NCBI GenBank assembly: GCA_004123355.1 | Contig: SCHM01000008.1 | Location: 367,501 to 431,500 of the forward strand | Source: Amphirosellinia nigrospora | Lineage: Eukaryota > Ascomycota > Sordariomycetes > Xylariales > Xylariaceae | Length of the DNA stretch: 64,000 bases | Reading direction: 5' to 3' | In this document: piece by piece, positions 59,771-64,000 of the stretch | Numbering within the stretch: position 1 is the stretch's first letter | Layout of the letters: the number at the start of each line of letters is the position of its first letter | The notes under the pieces: model-generated | Seen by the model: only the letters and a program-made list of their open reading frames with translations | Told to the model about the DNA's origin: nothing | The model's database searches: none | Made by a program: the position numbers and the translations under genes

Positions 59771-61422
59771 GGTTATACAAGTGGTCAAATCGATTCAATC
59801 CGACTTTCACAAGTCATTGGCTCTCCAGCTTATTTCGGATATGCCACGAAACCGCCTGTCGATTTCCCGCTCCAGAGACGGGCGGTGGTGTTGGAAGACG
59901 CTGGATTGAGGGGAGTTGGAGAAGCCAAGGCATGGACGAGGTCGCTCGAAACAAGCGCACTCTTGACATTGTGTAATTACTCTATATCCGACCATCCTTC
60001 TTCAAGGTTACAGCCAACCGTTCCGTCCCGTCCCAAGATTAGATAGATCTGTCATTCTCGACCCAGCCAACAACCAACAGCCAATGAGGAAGAGCAGGTG
60101 CTTCTAGGCTGTGAAGATACTCGTGCTAGGACTGCGTCTGAAAATTTGATGGATTGCACGACCTGGGTACTTAATTACCTGGCGCAATGCCTCAGTGCGA
60201 CGCGCGGAATCGTGCCCATAGCGGTCATCGGCACGCGGAGTAACCACTCCTCGGTAATCGGCGTGCGTATAGCGAGGTGGCGGACTGGCAGTCAGTCGAA
60301 GGAGCTCTGAGCTGCAAGTCACCACATAACAAGCATAACAAGGCGCCAGGGGGGGGTAGTAATTGTCAGCTCGGTACCACAACTTTACCATGTTGGTTGC
60401 GGTGAAATCCATACTGCGTGAACTGTATACTAGATAGGAGAGTTGATCGACGTCAGTTTTGACTAGATTCCGTCCAGGATGAAGAATTAGTCCCTGGTCT
60501 GGTGGGGATCGAAAGTAGAGAGTGGAGATATACTCACATTAAATATCCCTGCAAGTACAAGTGTCTCAGGTTAGGCTACTAATTAGCGCACAATGCGGCT
60601 AGTGCAGGACGGCGCAGGAGTCCCCTTCTTGCACCAATAAGATGAGAAAAACGGTGGTTTTCTTTCCGTGAACCGGCCCTATAATTTAGTGTTTTTTGTC
60701 AACTATGCGACGGCGTCTGTCTACCCGCACAGCCCCGAAAATCCAACCGTTCCTCTACGGGCCTAGTGTATAATCACTAATCAAGTAACCTTGCACTGAT
60801 GCAATCGCAAACAATTGATGCGAATAGCCCTCCTCGAAACGAAACACGATGCTGCACTTGGGATTGAACATTCGAGCAGATTACTCGGATACTAGAAAAT
60901 CATACTACGGGTCCACAAGACGGGGTGGCGGTGGTAGTGTCTATGGGCAGCTCTTGACACCAACTGTTAAAATTATTGCTGTTAGTATTAAAGAGAGACA
61001 CGCACATCCATTTGATGCAAACCAACCGATACCACGAGAGAAAGCCCATCTCGGCTCCTTCAGCAAGTCATCAACATGGAGAATTTGAAAACAAGAATAC
61101 AGATATCTGATTGCATTGCAAATAGAAACGCACTAGATCTAGTGCCCGTTAGTCATCCGAGACTTGTGCCATGTCCCTGAGCCGTGTTTCGTCGGGCTTG
61201 GGAACCCGTGCCCGAATGTCGCATCGTGCTTGTCGGCCGGCAGCCATCGCGACAATCCAAGTCAGCCAACTAATCCATCGGAGCCGGCGCGGTTAACGGG
61301 ACAGATCCCGTCCTTTGCTCTCTATGGCGTTTTTAAGTTGAGCGCATTCCACCTCGTAATGTGGAATACCCAAACATCAACTCACCTCGTCTCTGCGCAA
61401 AAAAAGAAAACACAACATCATC
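59771..61422. other. Intergenic region between exporter and YrdC gene
   Basis: 1.65 kb without a supported gene. It holds the promoters of the divergent MFS and YrdC genes. Only short, low-quality ORFs are present; no repeat stands out. Confidence 0.5.
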
Positions 61423-62189
61423 ATGGCACCACGCGTAATCCCGGCCCCTGGGGTCCTGCCCGACTACAAGCGCGACGCTCGCGAGGCTTTCGAGTGCATG
61501 AAGGCAGGCGGCGTCATCATCATCCCCACAGACCTCGGCTACGGCCTCATGTCGGCCAGCAATGAGGGCATCGAGCGGTCTTTCAACGCCAAGGAACGGA
61601 AGCAGGGCCACACGCTCGGCGTAATCGGTACCTTCAGGGCGTTCAAAGAGCTCAATGTCCTCCCGCCCGAAAAGGTCGAGATGATCCGCGTCGTCACTCA
61701 GGACATGGATCAGACGCTGAACACCGTGGCGCCGATGGTCAAGAACCATCCGCGACTCGCCCACCTCTCTCCCGAGAACCTGGCCCGCATAACAAAGGCG
61801 ACACGCTGGGGATGAACATAGGTGAGAGTCCGTTCTTGCGGGAACTGGGCCACTTGAACGACGAAGATGGCCAGTTGATGGTCGGCAGCAGCGCCAACAT
61901 CACCGGTACGGGGCAGAAGCTGCGCGTGGAAGACATCGAACCGTCAGTCTACGCGGCTGCGGACCTGGTCGTAGACTACGGGTTGCAGCGATATCACCGC
62001 TACCAACGGTCGGGGACGATCCTCGACGTGGACAACATGCAGATCCTCCGCATCGGTGCGGGTTACGAGATCCTGAGAGAACGCATCAAGAAGTGGTGGG
62101 GCTACGACCTGATAGAGGATCCTGTGAACAAGACGGATAAGGTTGGCCTAAGTTACTCCATCAAGACGGAACATGCAGAGACGTATTAG
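61423..62189 (+). CDS. YrdC/Sua5-domain protein (single domain)
   Basis: A single-exon gene of about 255 aa once one missing base is allowed. The YrdC fold is clear: AFECMKAGGVIIIPTDLGYG (nucleotide-binding start), FNAKERKQGHTLGVIG, and the C-terminal GQLMVGSSANITGTGQK with the conserved Ser-Ala-Asn motif, then RSGTILDVDNMQILRIGAGY. YrdC/Sua5 enzymes make threonylcarbamoyl-AMP for tRNA t6A. This protein lacks the extra C-terminal Sua5 domain and differs in the usual KxR region (KERKQGH), so it may be a paralogue with another role. The frame breaks near 61795 (ACAAAGGCGAC): one extra G restores ITKGDTLGMNIGESPFLREL and gives exactly 256 codons. It is outside the obvious cluster. The ATG at 61423 follows an A-rich leader. 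Confidence 0.88.
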
Positions 62190-64000
62190 GCGGTCCAGGG
62201 TTTGTAGCCGGCTCAACTGCTGTGGACGAATGCCTCGGGAATATCGATGAGGTGACGATCTGTGGTGGTTTGTGTGACCTATCATCTTCATAGAGGTTTT
62301 ACTTAGAGATACCAAGTACTTCAATGTCACGTGTATAATCAAATGCCATCGTGGCAGCCGGGTATACTGTGGTGTATATCTTACCGTGCTTAGACGGGCC
62401 CATGTTCATGGCCCGGGCGAGATCAAGCCACAAACTTCAGCTTACTTATCCTATCGACAGACTACGGAGATCTGGGCCGTGCTGGCGGCTGCGAGATCTC
62501 CCATCTGATCTCAAGGTTTCCAAAGCCAACTTACCCGCATAGTGCTAATATCATGAGCAGAATTAAGAATCATACCGAAAACCAGTGTTATCAATACAAC
62601 CATCTTGCATTATCATGCGGAACTTGGCATTTTACTTCTGCTGTAAGCAAAGCGCGCGGTAGCTCCATTAGCACGAACTAGTGATAACAAGCTTTCAAAA
62701 GTCTTGTACATAACGGAAATCGCTGGCGGATAGGCTAGTGATGGCCGAGACGGCCCCAACCGTCCCGCCGACCGAAGGTGCCAAGATTGCACTTATAAGT
62801 GCGCATGTACTTACTAATACACTACGCATGATGTTGAGGTATGCATCATGTGTATAAGTTAATATTTACATATCAATCGCAAGATATCGGTACTTGGATT
62901 GAATGCGCCCAAATCCTCCATCGACAAAGATGTCAAACCTGCTATCTGCTTAAGCGAATCGGTCAATTAAGTAAGGATTGGATCAGTAATGGTTGTTGAT
63001 GCAGACCCCAGGACCACGGTTCAGGGGGCCCTTATCCGACTAAGCTACCTAGGTATCGACCCGGGTACCCCAGCAGGACCCCAGTGCCACCGCCGCCCCG
63101 CAACCAGGATACTTATACGCCTGGTTATAGCGGAACACTACCATGTGGGTGGAGTCACACACAAACATAGTGTAGTGTAACATTCCGTATACACTGTACA
63201 ACACTGTGCTCAAACGGGCAATTCCGCTCGGTACCGAAAGCAGGTATGTTACCTCCCATACCGGTCACTACCCCTATATCTAACAATAGATCTCACGTGA
63301 AATTTCTATCACTTCAAGTACCAATATAATCATGAATCACTTATAGGAAATTCTTTCAACTATCTATTACGAATACCAAGCAAGACTGATGTCCCGTCGC
63401 AGGTCGCCCCTCCGCCTCCAAAGTGCCTTTACTAGCACGTATCATGCTATATTCTTAGAATGTTCTAAAGTCCTTACCGGTTTAATCTCGCCGCGAAGGA
63501 ATTGCAGTAGTTCGACTGGTAGTGCAAAAGTTAGCGAAGCGCTAAAGCGTGTCCCCTGCCAACATCAGGAGGTAGTGTAAACACAGCAGATAATATACTC
63601 GCATGGTTCGTACATATACGTACAGGGCCGATTAGTCAAGCGGCTATAGAAATGATATGATACCGATTTGTAGCATATACTACTTACACCGGACTCCGTG
63701 GGCACAGGTAATAATTGTTTATTATCATACTCTTCCCGAAATAGCACCGTTAACAAGAGGATTGACAAGAGGATTATACGATATTGACAACGCGGTCTCA
63801 CACCGCGTGGGAATTGCGTCATACGCAGGGAGGGGGGATACGGTTCAAAATTATACTGCTACACTAAATGGAAGATTAGGCTAGAGTGCAGGTTTTTTTT
63901 TAATGCCTGCCTCCACAGTAGTAATCCAAATCTAATCTACCCAGCCAGTCATCGACAAGGCGGAGTTGACAAATATCTCAGCTGGACGAATTAGATAGGC
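62190..64000. other. Intergenic region to window end, no supported gene
   Basis: 1.8 kb, mostly AT-rich, with short ORFs only. The palindrome CTACCTAGGTA is at 63045-63055. No domain, tRNA or repeat array is recognisable. Confidence 0.5.

Noticed and set aside
1-64000. tRNA and rRNA genes
   Set aside because: I looked for T-arm motifs (GGTTCGA and its complement) in a cloverleaf context and found none convincing. tRNAscan-SE would settle this.

Overview
The window is nuclear DNA of a filamentous ascomycete. Genes have short GT-AG introns with fungal branch points, and families restricted to or typical of Pezizomycotina are present: a CRH-type GH16 cell-wall transglycosylase, a heme-thiolate peroxygenase, a two-subunit type I fungal FAS and a Zn2Cys6 regulator. 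The cluster type (FAS + alkylcitrate synthase + two MmgE/PrpD enzymes) is best known from Xylariales and Eurotiales, so a Sordariomycete, perhaps of Xylariales, is my guess. I cannot place the species.

Layout. 0-29 kb holds scattered genes in long AT-rich intergenic DNA: the N-terminal part of a conserved fungal protein (<1-761, -), a Myb/SANT-like protein (4625-5713, -), an 11.5 kb gene-poor stretch with a weak membrane-protein relic near 11.2-12.3 kb, a second Gln/His/Pro-rich Myb-like protein (17223-18902, +), a NUDIX-fold protein with a degenerate box (20798-22180, +), a CRH-like glucan/chitin transglycosylase (24191-25676, +) and an AIG2/gamma-glutamylcyclotransferase-like protein (27446-27972, +). 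A small secreted peroxygenase (29421-30136, -) lies next to the cluster.

32.7-59.8 kb is a biosynthetic cluster: FAS beta (-), 2-methylcitrate-dehydratase-like enzyme (+), cis-aconitate-decarboxylase-like enzyme (-), alkylcitrate synthase (-), FAS alpha (+), Zn2Cys6 regulator (+) and MFS exporter (-). FAS beta/dehydratase and citrate synthase/FAS alpha are divergent pairs with about 0.7 kb shared promoters. The inferred route is: the dedicated FAS makes a medium-chain acyl-CoA, the citrate synthase joins it to oxaloacetate to give an alkylcitrate, the dehydratase makes an alkylaconitate, and the decarboxylase yields an alkylitaconate (the hexylitaconic/piliformic acid/sporothriolide family), which the MFS protein exports. 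No oxygenase or lactone-forming tailoring gene lies inside the block, so a simple alkylitaconic-type acid is the likeliest product. A single-domain YrdC protein (61423-62189, +) follows the cluster.

Sequence quality: ten genes are interrupted by apparent frameshifts. Every one can be explained by one or two missing bases, mostly in short homopolymer runs. Adding back about 40 bases makes each spliced CDS divisible by three with intron phases that fit. Unrelated flanking genes are affected too, so I read this as consensus (assembly) error and not pseudogenisation. Coordinates below span the apparent frameshifts.
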